From Parvicella tangerina (GTDB lineage: Bacteria > Bacteroidota > Bacteroidia > Flavobacteriales_D > Parvicellaceae), in NCBI RefSeq assembly GCF_907165195.1, contig NZ_OU015584.1, positions 2,046,001 to 2,110,000 on the forward strand: a DNA stretch of 64,000 bases, given 5' to 3'. The notes beneath the pieces are model-generated. The model worked only from the letters and a program-made list of their open reading frames with translations. It did no database searches and was not told the origin of the DNA. This document shows positions 1 to 8,074 of the stretch, piece after piece. The stretch's first letter is position 1; each line of letters starts with the position of its first letter. Both the position numbers and the translations under genes were made by a program.

Positions 1-1615
1 CTTTATCATACCTCCAAATCTGTTCAGCTTTAGGGGCAAAAATCATTCGGTCCTGAATGGAGAATGGCAACACATAACCAGCTTGTCCTGTCAGTTCTTG
101 ATCATAATGCTTGTAAACAATGGTGTTTTGCGTAGTGTCTATTTTGATCCTTGCTATTCCAGCTGAATAAAAACCACCCCAAAACACATTTGAACTGGTA
201 GGATCTTTTTCTAAATGAAGAAATTCGTCTGGAAAATCCTGACTTTTTTTGAGTTGCCAGAGGCCATTTACCTTTTTCCATAAGAACAACTCTTTTCGTC
301 CACCGACCAGCAGATAATTAGGCCCTACTTCAACAAGCGCTCGAGCATATTTAGGAGATAGTTGATCAAAGTCTTTTCCGTTATAGCGATGAAGTCCACT
401 AGTGGTTGCACAGAACAACTCTCCATCAACCTCCAAAAGGTCAAAGGATTGTTCATTGAACCCTGGAATCGAGGAAGTAGTTAAAAAACCTTCTTTATTC
501 TTTATGAAGAAGACATGCTCATTCGTTGCTATTACTAATTGATCATGGTATTCGACTATGGCATTAGAAACACCAGAAACCTGCTCAAATTGTTCAGAAA
601 GCAAGGTGTAGTTTTTATTGAACAAGATTTTGTATATGCCAACATCTGATGTCAACCACAGTAACCCTTCTCGATCATAATACATGTTTCTCACTGCATT
701 TGAGCTGAGCCCGTTCTCTTCATTATATGCAGAGACAATATTTCCGTACTTATTCAAAATGAATATACCGTGCGTGGTAGTACTCACGCCAATACGCTGA
801 TCGGGAAAGATTTCAAGATCATTCAGATAGAAACCAGGTTCAACAATATCATCCAACTGCGAGTCAAAATGTTCTACAGTATTTGTGTTTTCGTCATAGA
901 TCACCAACTTAATTCCTTGTCCGGTCATCATGATCTTATCTTCTTCATACTGTGCTAATCCTTGAACAGAAACTCCGTTTAATTGATTACTTAACGACTC
1001 AACAATGTAGTCTTCTGAAAAGTATTTCAAGGAGTCGTGATGAATTTTATATATACTGCTGTACTTATCCTGCACCCAAATGTATTCACCTATTTGATAA
1101 CTACTTTTAATCGCATGTTCCTCCACTGGAAAAACTTCGGTTTCCCCATTCTCGTAAACTAACCATAAATGCTCTGAGCGAAATACGACCTTATCATCAA
1201 AAAGATGTACCCCCCAATAAAATTCTGTTGAAAGGGTTGTTGCATACTCCTCATTGGTGATTTGCACCGGGGTCAATTCTCCTCTTTCGTTCTTTTCAAA
1301 ATACCCCACTTCGCCAATCGCCCCATAGTAAATTCTTTCATCCTGATCTATTGCGATGGAGAGCATATTGGTCTCTTTGGCCGTGTTCACCAAATCCCAC
1401 TCTACCCCATCGAAGAATAACAAGCCATTACCGTTGGCAAAATACATGACACCATTTTCCGTTTGAGCCGCTTGCCAGGTCTGATTATGTCCTTTATAGG
1501 TTTTCGCAGCATAATAGATCACCTTATGGTTAGACACCAACTGACCAAAAGTCTCGTGAAGGGACGAAAATTCAATAATTAGGAGTAATATGACAAGGGT
1601 TAGCGATCGAATCAC
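1..1615 (-). CDS. Two-component-regulator-propeller-like secreted protein (partial, C-terminus outside window)
   Basis: An uninterrupted frame runs on the minus strand from a GTG at 1615 to the window edge, giving about 538 residues. An in-frame stop at 1625-1627 lies just upstream, so GTG 1615 is the only reasonable start. Residues 1-25 form a signal peptide or signal anchor (VIRSLTLVILLLIIEF). After this come repeated blade-like motifs such as NGVMYFANGNGLLFFDG and REGLLWLTSDVGIYKI, the pattern of the ligand-binding propellers that precede Y_Y_Y domains and histidine kinases or HTH regulators in Bacteroidota. The output domain would lie beyond base 1 and cannot be seen, so it may be a sensor kinase, a SpoIIE-type protein or a LuxR-type regulator. 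The gene is certain; the class is fairly sure; the output is unknown. Confidence 0.7.
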   Translation of the reverse strand, partial: MIRSLTLVILLLIIEFSSLHETFGQLVSNHKVIYYAAKTYKGHNQTWQAAQTENGVMYFANGNGLLFFDGVEWDLVNTAKETNMLSIAIDQDERIYYGAIGEVGYFEKNERGELTPVQITNEEYATTLSTEFYWGVHLFDDKVVFRSEHLWLVYENGETEVFPVEEHAIKSSYQIGEYIWVQDKYSSIYKIHHDSLKYFSEDYIVESLSNQLNGVSVQGLAQYEEDKIMMTGQGIKLVIYDENTNTVEHFDSQLDDIVEPGFYLNDLEIFPDQRIGVSTTTHGIFILNKYGNIVSAYNEENGLSSNAVRNMYYDREGLLWLTSDVGIYKILFNKNYTLLSEQFEQVSGVSNAIVEYHDQLVIATNEHVFFIKNKEGFLTTSSIPGFNEQSFDLLEVDGELFCATTSGLHRYNGKDFDQLSPKYARALVEVGPNYLLVGGRKELFLWKKVNGLWQLKKSQDFPDEFLHLEKDPTSSNVFWGGFYSAGIARIKIDTTQNTIVYKHYDQELTGQAGYVLPFSIQDRMIFAPKAEQIWRYDK

Positions 1616-1703
1616 AAACGTAAAACTAAAGAATCCATTCGATATACCTACAATTGCACGATGATTTAAGACTTTTCTGCCAAGTTAGAAACAGTTAAAG
1701 ACC

Positions 1704-2330
1704 CTAAAAACGGTCTTTCCATTCTTTCATGGATAAGATGTCTGATAAGCGTAAGTGATATACTTGATCTCCTTCTTCCAATTCAATACCTACGAGTCCC
1801 ATTCCCTCTGCATAGTATTTCCTTTCTGTAAAAGAGATGGAAGAAGTCGTGTAGCTGATCACATCTTTAAAGCCCAACACCTCATACTTCTCTCCCATAA
1901 TGTCCATGTGTGCACGGGTAAAGTAATTTCTCGTATTGGTCATTTGCATTCCATCTGCAGACGTTACCGAATAGGAAAATGGTTCGTCTGTAACCGCCCA
2001 TTTAAAAACGTCATTCTCTATCACCTTAAACGACTCTACAGCTTCACCGTTCAATAGCGAAAAAGCAACAAGTTCGCTACCCTCCTCTTTATACTTTTCA
2101 ACAAATTCAGCAGTAGGTGTACCTGCAAATCCATAAGTAGTGGTACTCAATAATTGTTTTTCTGGTTCACTCTTAATTTTCAGATAAACATCATAAAGAC
2201 TATCTTCCTCACAGGAGAAATAATAGACTTTTCCTTCGCTAAAGTCTTCCAGTTCAAAGTAATGTTCTCTGGTATCTAGTCCGCAACTAATCAGCAGCAA
2301 CGGCAGCAGTATGATGAGTAAAATTTTCAT
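1704..2330 (-). CDS. Hypothetical lipoprotein
   Basis: This encodes about 208 residues. I start it at the ATG at 2330 rather than the in-frame TTG nine bases upstream, because the signal peptide begins there. The N-terminus MKILLIILLPLLLISCG has a lipobox (LISC), so the product should be an outer-membrane or periplasmic lipoprotein. The rest is mixed alpha/beta with many Tyr, Glu and Phe and resembles no family I recognise. It lies 89 bp upstream of the start of the minus-strand propeller gene, in the same direction, and is divergent from the secreted protein at 2412. Function unknown. Confidence 0.7.
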   Translation of the reverse strand: MKILLIILLPLLLISCGLDTREHYFELEDFSEGKVYYFSCEEDSLYDVYLKIKSEPEKQLLSTTTYGFAGTPTAEFVEKYKEEGSELVAFSLLNGEAVESFKVIENDVFKWAVTDEPFSYSVTSADGMQMTNTRNYFTRAHMDIMGEKYEVLGFKDVISYTTSSISFTERKYYAEGMGLVGIELEEGDQVYHLRLSDILSMKEWKDRF

Positions 2331-2395
2331 GGTAGACAAAGATAGAAAATGTGATCAACCCATCTATAACAGCGAGTTCATTTCGATAGAATATT

Positions 2396-2403
2396 TATAT
2401 TTG
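2396..2403 (+). promoter_or_regulatory. Flavobacterial -7 promoter element (TATATTTG)
   Basis: An exact TAnnTTTG match lies nine bases before the ATG at 2412, so the mRNA leader would be nearly absent. This is a consensus match only. Confidence 0.45.
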
Positions 2404-2411
2404 AAAGGTAA

Positions 2412-3185
2412 ATGCTAAGATTATTGCTCATACTTGGTTTACTCTTTACATGGAGTTATTCATTAAACGCGCAAACCACGCTTAAGGGCTACATTACCCA
2501 GTACGAACACGGAGATACCATTATTGATTGCAAGGTGTATAACAAGACACTGGTCTTTGATAAAGGCGGAAGGGAAGTCCACTCTGAATGGCTGCCACCA
2601 TCACACCAAAGGTCAGAAAAGGTAATGGTTAAAAAGCATTTCATGACCGTTCTTGATGGCTCTCACAATTACACCACTGGCTGGACAAGAGGAGATGAAG
2701 AATCAACTTACACGTACATTCACGACACCTTGAATAAGCGATACCATGTCATTGAAGGCACTGATACAGCGGAAACATTTATCACAACTTACGATAAGAA
2801 TAAAAGATTGATTAGCAAGAAATGTCTGGATGGCTGTCATTTTACCATAGAGGTCAGTTACGCCAACCCATTGGCAGATACCATAATTACAACGCTTAGT
2901 GATGGTGAAAAACAATACACGATCACAGAGTTTGACGAAGATCACAGACGTATTTACTCCAAGTATCACTTAGACGGACCAGACGACAAGACTTATCTGT
3001 ATACCAAGTTCAAGTATAAAGATCAAGTGAATATGGTAGAGATAGAACATGGAGAAACAGGTACAGACCACAAGGAGGTGAACACCATCTTCTCTAACAA
3101 AAAAGGATTTCCAGTCTACGAGACGTTAGAAATCTACGAAGGTGAAGACAAAGTGAGATGGGTGATACAGTATGAGGAAGAGTGA
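2412..3185 (+). CDS. Secreted hypothetical protein, WD/MORN-like Tyr-rich repeats
   Basis: This encodes 257 residues. A classical signal peptide (MLRLLLILGLLFTWSYSLNA, cut before QTT) points to the periplasm or outer membrane. The body is hydrophilic and beta-rich, with repeated short units such as KYHLDGPDDKTYLYTKFKYKD that recall the antitoxin/YD-like strands of secreted Bacteroidota proteins. No catalytic motif is visible. It is transcribed alone from a promoter at 2396, divergent from the lipoprotein gene, and is followed by the terminator at 3272. Function not recognised. Confidence 0.7.
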   Translation: MLRLLLILGLLFTWSYSLNAQTTLKGYITQYEHGDTIIDCKVYNKTLVFDKGGREVHSEWLPPSHQRSEKVMVKKHFMTVLDGSHNYTTGWTRGDEESTYTYIHDTLNKRYHVIEGTDTAETFITTYDKNKRLISKKCLDGCHFTIEVSYANPLADTIITTLSDGEKQYTITEFDEDHRRIYSKYHLDGPDDKTYLYTKFKYKDQVNMVEIEHGETGTDHKEVNTIFSNKKGFPVYETLEIYEGEDKVRWVIQYEEE

Positions 3186-3271
3186 TTGAGAATCTAATTA
3201 ACTCATAGTTTACTGATCAGTTCACTGCGAAGGTAAATGATCCATACTTTTCATTAAAAAAATGAATAAAA

Positions 3272-3295
3272 AAAAGCGTGATCTCTCACGCTTTT
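3272..3295. terminator. Bidirectional terminator between convergent genes
   Basis: A 10-bp perfect stem (AAAAGCGTGA/TCACGCTTTT) with a 4-nt loop has T tracts on both strands. It serves the gene ending at 3185 and the FKBP gene ending at 3319. Confidence 0.8.
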
Positions 3296-3318
3296 CAATT
3301 TTGTTATGTTGTAATCGT

Positions 3319-3744
3319 TTAGTTAATACTAACAATAGATACTTCAAAGATCAGATCTTTACCAGCTAATGGATGGTTAGCATCAACTGTAATGCTACTA
3401 TCTTTAACTTCTGTTACAACCAACGGAATCTGTTGTCCGTTTGGTGTTTGAGACATCAATTGCATCCCTACTTCTGGAGTAATCTCTGGTGGCAACTGTG
3501 TTTTTGGCACTTCCTGTACAAGGTCTTCTTTACGCTCACCGTAAGCCTCATTTGCAGGGATGTCTAAGGTCTTTGACTCTTCCACTTTCATTCCAAGAAT
3601 ACCGTTCTCAAAACCAGGAATAATCTGACCTGCGCCTATTGTAAATTCTAAAGGTTCTTTTCCTTCAGACGAATCAAATACTTCACCGTTCTTTAAGGTC
3701 CCAGTGTAGTGGACTCTAACTTTGTCATTTGCTTTTACTAGCAT
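3319..3744 (-). CDS. FKBP-type peptidyl-prolyl isomerase, SlyD-like
   Basis: This 141-residue protein should be a cytosolic prolyl isomerase and chaperone. The FKBP core shows VRVHYTGTLKNGEVFDSS at residues 9-26 and GAGQIIPGFENGILGMKVEE at about 37-56. An insert-in-flap (IF) region, VQEVPKTQLPPEI, lies at about 76-88, and the C-terminal strand is HPLAGKDLIFEVSIVSI. The HPLAGK motif and flap insert are diagnostic of the SlyD class. It lacks the His-rich metal-binding tail of the E. coli protein. It has no signal peptide and is monocistronic. The family assignment is firm. Confidence 0.92.
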   Translation of the reverse strand: MLVKANDKVRVHYTGTLKNGEVFDSSEGKEPLEFTIGAGQIIPGFENGILGMKVEESKTLDIPANEAYGERKEDLVQEVPKTQLPPEITPEVGMQLMSQTPNGQQIPLVVTEVKDSSITVDANHPLAGKDLIFEVSIVSIN

Positions 3745-3905
3745 AAACTTTTATTTTATTTTAATAATTGTAAAGTACAAAGGTACAGAATGTTATTGCA
3801 AAACAAACTTATTAGCAGTAAACTTCAAAATTTGACTTTCCTTCTTAGTCTTTAATCCATTAATAAAAATAGGCTATATTTATCCTCAACATCCTTTTAG
3901 TACTT

Positions 3906-4304
3906 ATGAAGGTCGGAGAGAAATTAGCCTTTACACTTCCTAGCGGAAACAATTGCATTTACTATTTAAGAGAACAAGATATTCTGGAAATATTCATTTC
4001 GGGGCCCAATACCTTTGACGTGGAGGATACAATAAAAATGGTAGAAACAACTGGTTCATTCGCAAATGGAAAAAAATTCAGAATGCTGATTAAATCGGAT
4101 CCGAATATTCAACCTACCCCAGCTGCGCAGAAGTACTCAAGCGGTGCAGAAGGAAGTAAATATAAAATTGCAGATGCGTTCATAGTGAATAACATAGCGC
4201 AAAAATTGATCGCTAACTTTATCATTAAGTTTCACCGTCCTGTTGTACCCACCAAGGTTTTTCACCACGAGGAGAAAGCTATTTCATGGCTTCTGGAGCA
4301 ATAG
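3906..4304 (+). CDS. STAS/SpoIIAA-like domain protein (DUF7793-like)
   Basis: This 132-residue cytosolic protein has an alternating beta/alpha pattern (ILEIFISGP, KKFRMLIKSD, KIADAFIVNNIAQKLIANFIIKFHRPVVPTKVF). It matches a small Bacteroidota family with a SpoIIAA/STAS fold that usually sits near cyclases or signalling phosphatases. Here it is convergent with, and only 3 bp from, the cyclase-HD gene on the other strand. The catalytic or binding role is unknown. The fold assignment is from memory of the family pattern and is moderately sure. Confidence 0.65.
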   Translation: MKVGEKLAFTLPSGNNCIYYLREQDILEIFISGPNTFDVEDTIKMVETTGSFANGKKFRMLIKSDPNIQPTPAAQKYSSGAEGSKYKIADAFIVNNIAQKLIANFIIKFHRPVVPTKVFHHEEKAISWLLEQ

Positions 4305-4307
4305 TAA

Positions 4308-5684
4308 CTAGTCTTCAATCAACTTTTCGATGCGTTCGATCTGACTTTGTTTATTCACCTCTCTCAAACGTTGAGAAGTTGCCGTAAAGAATTGATGTCC
4401 GCTGAGAAATTTTACTTGCATCTTATTCCAATCATTAATGTTATCAATCACTCCCATGGCTTTCAGTTCTTTGAATAACAAATTAGAGCCAGGAACGAAG
4501 TCTACGCGACCTAAGTAATCCAGATCTGAATCACAAATGATTTCTTCCAATAAATTCTTTGGCTCAGGAGGTAACTGTGTAGCCATGATAATCTCACAAA
4601 TTCTGTCGATCTGATCAGGCAAATAACCATACTTCGGCAACCAATCTCTAGCAATTTCTGTACTATAATGTTCATGGTTCGGACTCTGAATAACATGTCC
4701 AGTATCATGAAAGAGAGCAGCCGTTTTCACTATCAAAAGGTCTTCGTCTGATATCCCCTCACCTATTCCGATCAACTCTGCCTGATTGGTCACATCAATC
4801 GTGTGTGCATAATTGTGATAATATAAGTGTTCTGGCAGATTCTCCTGTAAGTAGTCTAATACTTTTCGCTGAATGTCTTCGAATTGTCTGAATAGATACT
4901 TTAACGTAAACTGTCGATTAGGAACCACTCCTATCTTTCGATCAGCTGAATAGATTTTCTTAATCCGTTTTAGCTTGTACAAACCAAGACTACCTCGGTA
5001 CTTGGCAGGTAGATCTGCAACGTAATCACAGCTAAAATAGCTTTTGATCAATTCATACGTATAATCTGATATATAGATCTCACCTGGCTCACTCATCGAA
5101 GCTATACGCGGAACGGTGTTGATCACCTCCCCAGTGAGTGAATAAGACTTATTCTTGTTACCTTTTACAGTTACCATACCATTACCAGAATGAATACCTA
5201 CGCGCAGGTTCCAAAATGCTTTTCCTTCTTTTTGATATTCCTCATAAATCGAATGCAAGTAATCATTGATTTCAAGAGCCACTAAGGCAATATCAATTGG
5301 ATTGGTTGTATTTTTCTCGGCTATTCCCCCAGCACACACATAATAATCTCCAAGCACCTTAACCGTATCTGCTTTATGTTTGTTGGCAATCTCGTCAAAC
5401 TTTAAATAAATCTCGTCTAATTTGTCGTAAAGTCGTTTTGATGAGCTATCGTCCTCGATAATGTCCTTATGTCCTTGCACCTCAATAAAAAGAACCGTTA
5501 TTCCCTTCGCTTTAAAGGTGTCATCTCCTTTCTTCTTTTTCTTTTTGGCTTCTTTTTCAAGTTCCATGATGGCCGCTGTGAGCTCATCATTTTTATGAAT
5601 AAGCGATTTTAACTGCTCATTAAGTCGCTGGTTCGTCTTTATGAGTTCTTCATTCCTGGTTAAGAGATCTTCTTTGGTAGCCAT
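4308..5684 (-). CDS. Class III adenylate/guanylate cyclase fused to HD phosphohydrolase domain
   Basis: This encodes 458 residues. I chose the ATG at 5684 over a TTG two codons upstream. Residues 5-55 form a coiled coil ending in a Lys cluster. A class III cyclase domain covers about 60-240: FIEVQGH replaces the usual metal-binding FxDIxGF (Asp to Glu), KVLGDYYVCAGG carries the Lys and second Asp, and GEVINTVPRIAS carries the transition-state Asn and Arg. An HD domain covers about 285-430, with HNYAHTIDV, FHDTGH and CDSDLDYLG as metal ligands. The first half could make a cyclic nucleotide and the second could hydrolyse a phosphodiester or nucleotide. It has no membrane segment. Active synthesis is likely but not proven because of the Asp-to-Glu change. 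Confidence 0.85.
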   Translation of the reverse strand: MATKEDLLTRNEELIKTNQRLNEQLKSLIHKNDELTAAIMELEKEAKKKKKKGDDTFKAKGITVLFIEVQGHKDIIEDDSSSKRLYDKLDEIYLKFDEIANKHKADTVKVLGDYYVCAGGIAEKNTTNPIDIALVALEINDYLHSIYEEYQKEGKAFWNLRVGIHSGNGMVTVKGNKNKSYSLTGEVINTVPRIASMSEPGEIYISDYTYELIKSYFSCDYVADLPAKYRGSLGLYKLKRIKKIYSADRKIGVVPNRQFTLKYLFRQFEDIQRKVLDYLQENLPEHLYYHNYAHTIDVTNQAELIGIGEGISDEDLLIVKTAALFHDTGHVIQSPNHEHYSTEIARDWLPKYGYLPDQIDRICEIIMATQLPPEPKNLLEEIICDSDLDYLGRVDFVPGSNLLFKELKAMGVIDNINDWNKMQVKFLSGHQFFTATSQRLREVNKQSQIERIEKLIED

Positions 5685-5716
5685 ATTCAAATATAAGCAT
5701 TCCTGATAAGACGGTT

Positions 5717-6568
5717 TTGAGAAACGCGCAAATTTTGCAAACTTTACCCCAAACGAAGGAGATGTCTCAGTATTTTACAAAGGACTACATGGAAGGCTTC
5801 ATGAGCACGCAGTCTTTGCGAATTGAAGATCATCTGCAAGTATTCAACATTCCCAAAATTACAGACTTAGCAGCGATCAATGCTAGTCATAAACAACGTT
5901 TGGGACATTTTGCTGAACAACTCTTCTTCCAGGTCCTTCAAAATAGTCTTGACGATTCTCAGTACCTTTTTACCAACCTACAGATTATAGACAACAATAG
6001 GACACGAGGGGAGTTAGACGCCTTGATTCAATCTGATCATGAACTGCATCACATTGAATTTTGTTACAAAATATACCTTTATGATCCTGATATAGCCTCT
6101 AATGAATTCGCTTGTTGGATTGGCCCAAATAGACGTGACGCTCTACATGAGAAAGTTAAAAAACTGCGTACGAAACAACTTCCGCTGTTCTTTGATCAGG
6201 CTGTTTCACCCCTTCTTCATCAAGTAGTCAAAAATGTTGATCACCTTACTAAAAGACAATCTGTGTGTTTTTTAGGACAACTTTACGTCCCCTACAACAT
6301 GTTTATTGTAGCAAAGACTTTTCACTATGGACAAGCTGACGGATTCTATATCCACTTCAAGGATCTCCTTAATTTTGAAAATTGGGAATGGTATGTTCCT
6401 AAAACTAAGCTAGACTGGTTGCTCAAACCAAATGAAACGGTCAGTTGGATGACTACAGTTGAGCTAAAGAGTTTGTTAGAGACCTATTATCATAGAGACT
6501 CAAATCCACTGTGTTGGGCTAAACAAGCAAATGGTAAATTAGTAAAATGCTTTGTCGTTAACTGGTGA
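5717..6568 (+). CDS. DUF1853 family protein, PD-(D/E)XK-like
   Basis: This encodes 283 residues from a TTG at 5717. An in-frame ATG at 5762 would give 268 residues and is preceded at once by AAGGAG, so the start is uncertain. Nuclease-like residues are visible in the order expected for PD-(D/E)XK proteins: GHFAEQLFF (Glu), RGELDALI (Asp) and HHIEFCYKIYLY (Glu-x-Lys pattern). The family is DUF1853, whose role is not established. The protein is cytosolic. It is divergent from the cyclase gene and is followed 4 bp later by the pseudouridine synthase, so the two form an operon. Confidence 0.72.
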   Translation: MRNAQILQTLPQTKEMSQYFTKDYMEGFMSTQSLRIEDHLQVFNIPKITDLAAINASHKQRLGHFAEQLFFQVLQNSLDDSQYLFTNLQIIDNNRTRGELDALIQSDHELHHIEFCYKIYLYDPDIASNEFACWIGPNRRDALHEKVKKLRTKQLPLFFDQAVSPLLHQVVKNVDHLTKRQSVCFLGQLYVPYNMFIVAKTFHYGQADGFYIHFKDLLNFENWEWYVPKTKLDWLLKPNETVSWMTTVELKSLLETYYHRDSNPLCWAKQANGKLVKCFVVNW

Positions 6569-6572
6569 ACTA

Positions 6573-7442
6573 ATGAAAGAGATCAAGCCAGCAGAAACCC
6601 ATATCGTTCCGCATCTTAAGGATAGTATTCGTCTTTCTGATTATGCTAAAGGCATCTTTGAACTCATTCCTACCAGAAAAGGAATGAAGAAAGCCATCGA
6701 TAAAGGTTATGTGTTTGTCAATGGTGAAAAATCATCGACCGCTCGATACATTTCTACTGGTGATAAGATAGAGTTGATGCTACCCGAAACCTTCAAAAAG
6801 GGGTATGAACGAACCATTGACGTAGTATATGAAGATGATGATTTCGCGGTGGTTAATAAACCTGCAGGACTCTTGTCTAACGGGAATTCCTTTAAAACCT
6901 TAGAAAACACATTGGCCTTTAATCTTAAGAAATCAAAGCAGAAAGATGCGTTGTTTTATCCTCAAGTAGCTCATCGGTTAGATTATCCGACTTCAGGGTT
7001 GATCATAGTATCGAAAACGAGGGCTATGAATGTTGCCCTGAAACAATTGTTTAAAACAACGTTGATCAAAAAAACATATCATGCCATTACCGTTGGTGAG
7101 ATGAAAATCACGAGTGGAAAAATTGATAAGGAGATTGACGGGAAACCATCAACAAGCCATTTTAAGGTGATCACTGCTGTTCCTTCTAACAAGTATCAGT
7201 TCATTAACCTGGTTAAACTCGAACCTGTAACAGGCAGAAGACATCAGTTGAGAATTCATCTTGCTAGCCTTGGGTTTCCTATTCTTGGAGACCGAAACTA
7301 TGGTTCACCCGAACATTGGGACATGAAAAGAGGACTCTATCTGGCGGCAACTTCCATTTCCTTTAAACACCCGTTCACTCAAGAAGACATGCAATTCACA
7401 ATTGAGATCCCCAAAAAGTTCAAAAAGCTAATCAAGGTCTAG
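6573..7442 (+). CDS. RluA-family pseudouridine synthase
   Basis: I start at the ATG at 6573, just after the upstream stop codon, giving 289 residues. An in-frame TTG at 6552 would overlap the previous gene. An S4 RNA-binding domain lies at about 25-75 (GMKKAIDKGYVFVNGEKS). The catalytic domain follows, with NKPAGLLSNG, the active-site Asp in HRLDYPTSGL and the late motif GRRHQLRIHLASLGFPILGD. It should isomerise uridine in rRNA or tRNA. The target base cannot be told from sequence. It is co-transcribed with the DUF1853 gene. Confidence 0.92.
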   Translation: MKEIKPAETHIVPHLKDSIRLSDYAKGIFELIPTRKGMKKAIDKGYVFVNGEKSSTARYISTGDKIELMLPETFKKGYERTIDVVYEDDDFAVVNKPAGLLSNGNSFKTLENTLAFNLKKSKQKDALFYPQVAHRLDYPTSGLIIVSKTRAMNVALKQLFKTTLIKKTYHAITVGEMKITSGKIDKEIDGKPSTSHFKVITAVPSNKYQFINLVKLEPVTGRRHQLRIHLASLGFPILGDRNYGSPEHWDMKRGLYLAATSISFKHPFTQEDMQFTIEIPKKFKKLIKV

Positions 7443-7544
7443 AACCCACTGTTCTGAGAAATTATTGTTAAAGCTAGCACTCAATTATTTTTATAAAATA
7501 GTCCATAACTAATTTCAATTACTTTTAAGGTCTGAAAAAAAGCG

Positions 7545-7997
7545 ATGACAATGTTCAATAAGAAAGAGCTGAAAGAAGCCTGCATGGCAGTTCTTGATCA
7601 AAAAATTAGTGTTCTCAAGTCGAGCATTAAGGAAACCCAAGATAGCTCAAATAACGAGACAAAGAGCACAGCTGGCGACAAACATGAAACCAGTAGAGCT
7701 ATGGCACAACTTGAGGTAGAACGACTTTCGGCACAACTCCATCAGCAAGAAAGACTTCGGTCTCTCCTAAGTGCAATCAATACCTCCGAATCGCAAAAGG
7801 TGGAAAGTGGAGCTATTGTAAAAACTGACAAAGGACTTTTCTATATGAGCATTGCGTTAGGAACAGTCAGACAAAGCGGAGAAGTAATTATGACTGTTGG
7901 CATGGGTGCACCGATTAGCCAACTCATGCTCGGACTTAAGGATGGTGATTCATTCTCCTTTAACGGTAACAAATATTACATTGAAGAAATATTTTAA
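7545..7997 (+). CDS. GreA/GreB C-terminal-like protein
   Basis: This 150-residue protein has an N-terminal helical hairpin at about 5-75 (KKELKEACMAVLDQKI and DKHETSRAMAQLEVERLSAQL). It is followed by a small beta domain ending in GAPISQLMLGLKDGDSFSFNG, the FKBP-like fold of transcript-cleavage factors. It is shorter in the coiled coil than true GreA and lacks the clear acidic pair at its tip, so it may bind RNA polymerase without restoring cleavage. Bacteroidota homologues are often mislabelled as 3-oxoacyl-ACP synthase. It is monocistronic. Confidence 0.7.
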   Translation: MTMFNKKELKEACMAVLDQKISVLKSSIKETQDSSNNETKSTAGDKHETSRAMAQLEVERLSAQLHQQERLRSLLSAINTSESQKVESGAIVKTDKGLFYMSIALGTVRQSGEVIMTVGMGAPISQLMLGLKDGDSFSFNGNKYYIEEIF

Positions 7998-8029
7998 TTC
8001 CGTGAGTTAGCTTACTTTATTCTAAACAT

Positions 8030-8037
8030 TAACTTTG
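8030..8037 (+). promoter_or_regulatory. -7 promoter element (TAACTTTG) of pruA
   Basis: An exact TAnnTTTG match lies 38 bases before the ATG at 8075. Consensus match only. Confidence 0.5.
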
Positions 8038-8074
8038 TGTACATCGAAAATAATCAATAAAAAAAGAAGAAATT

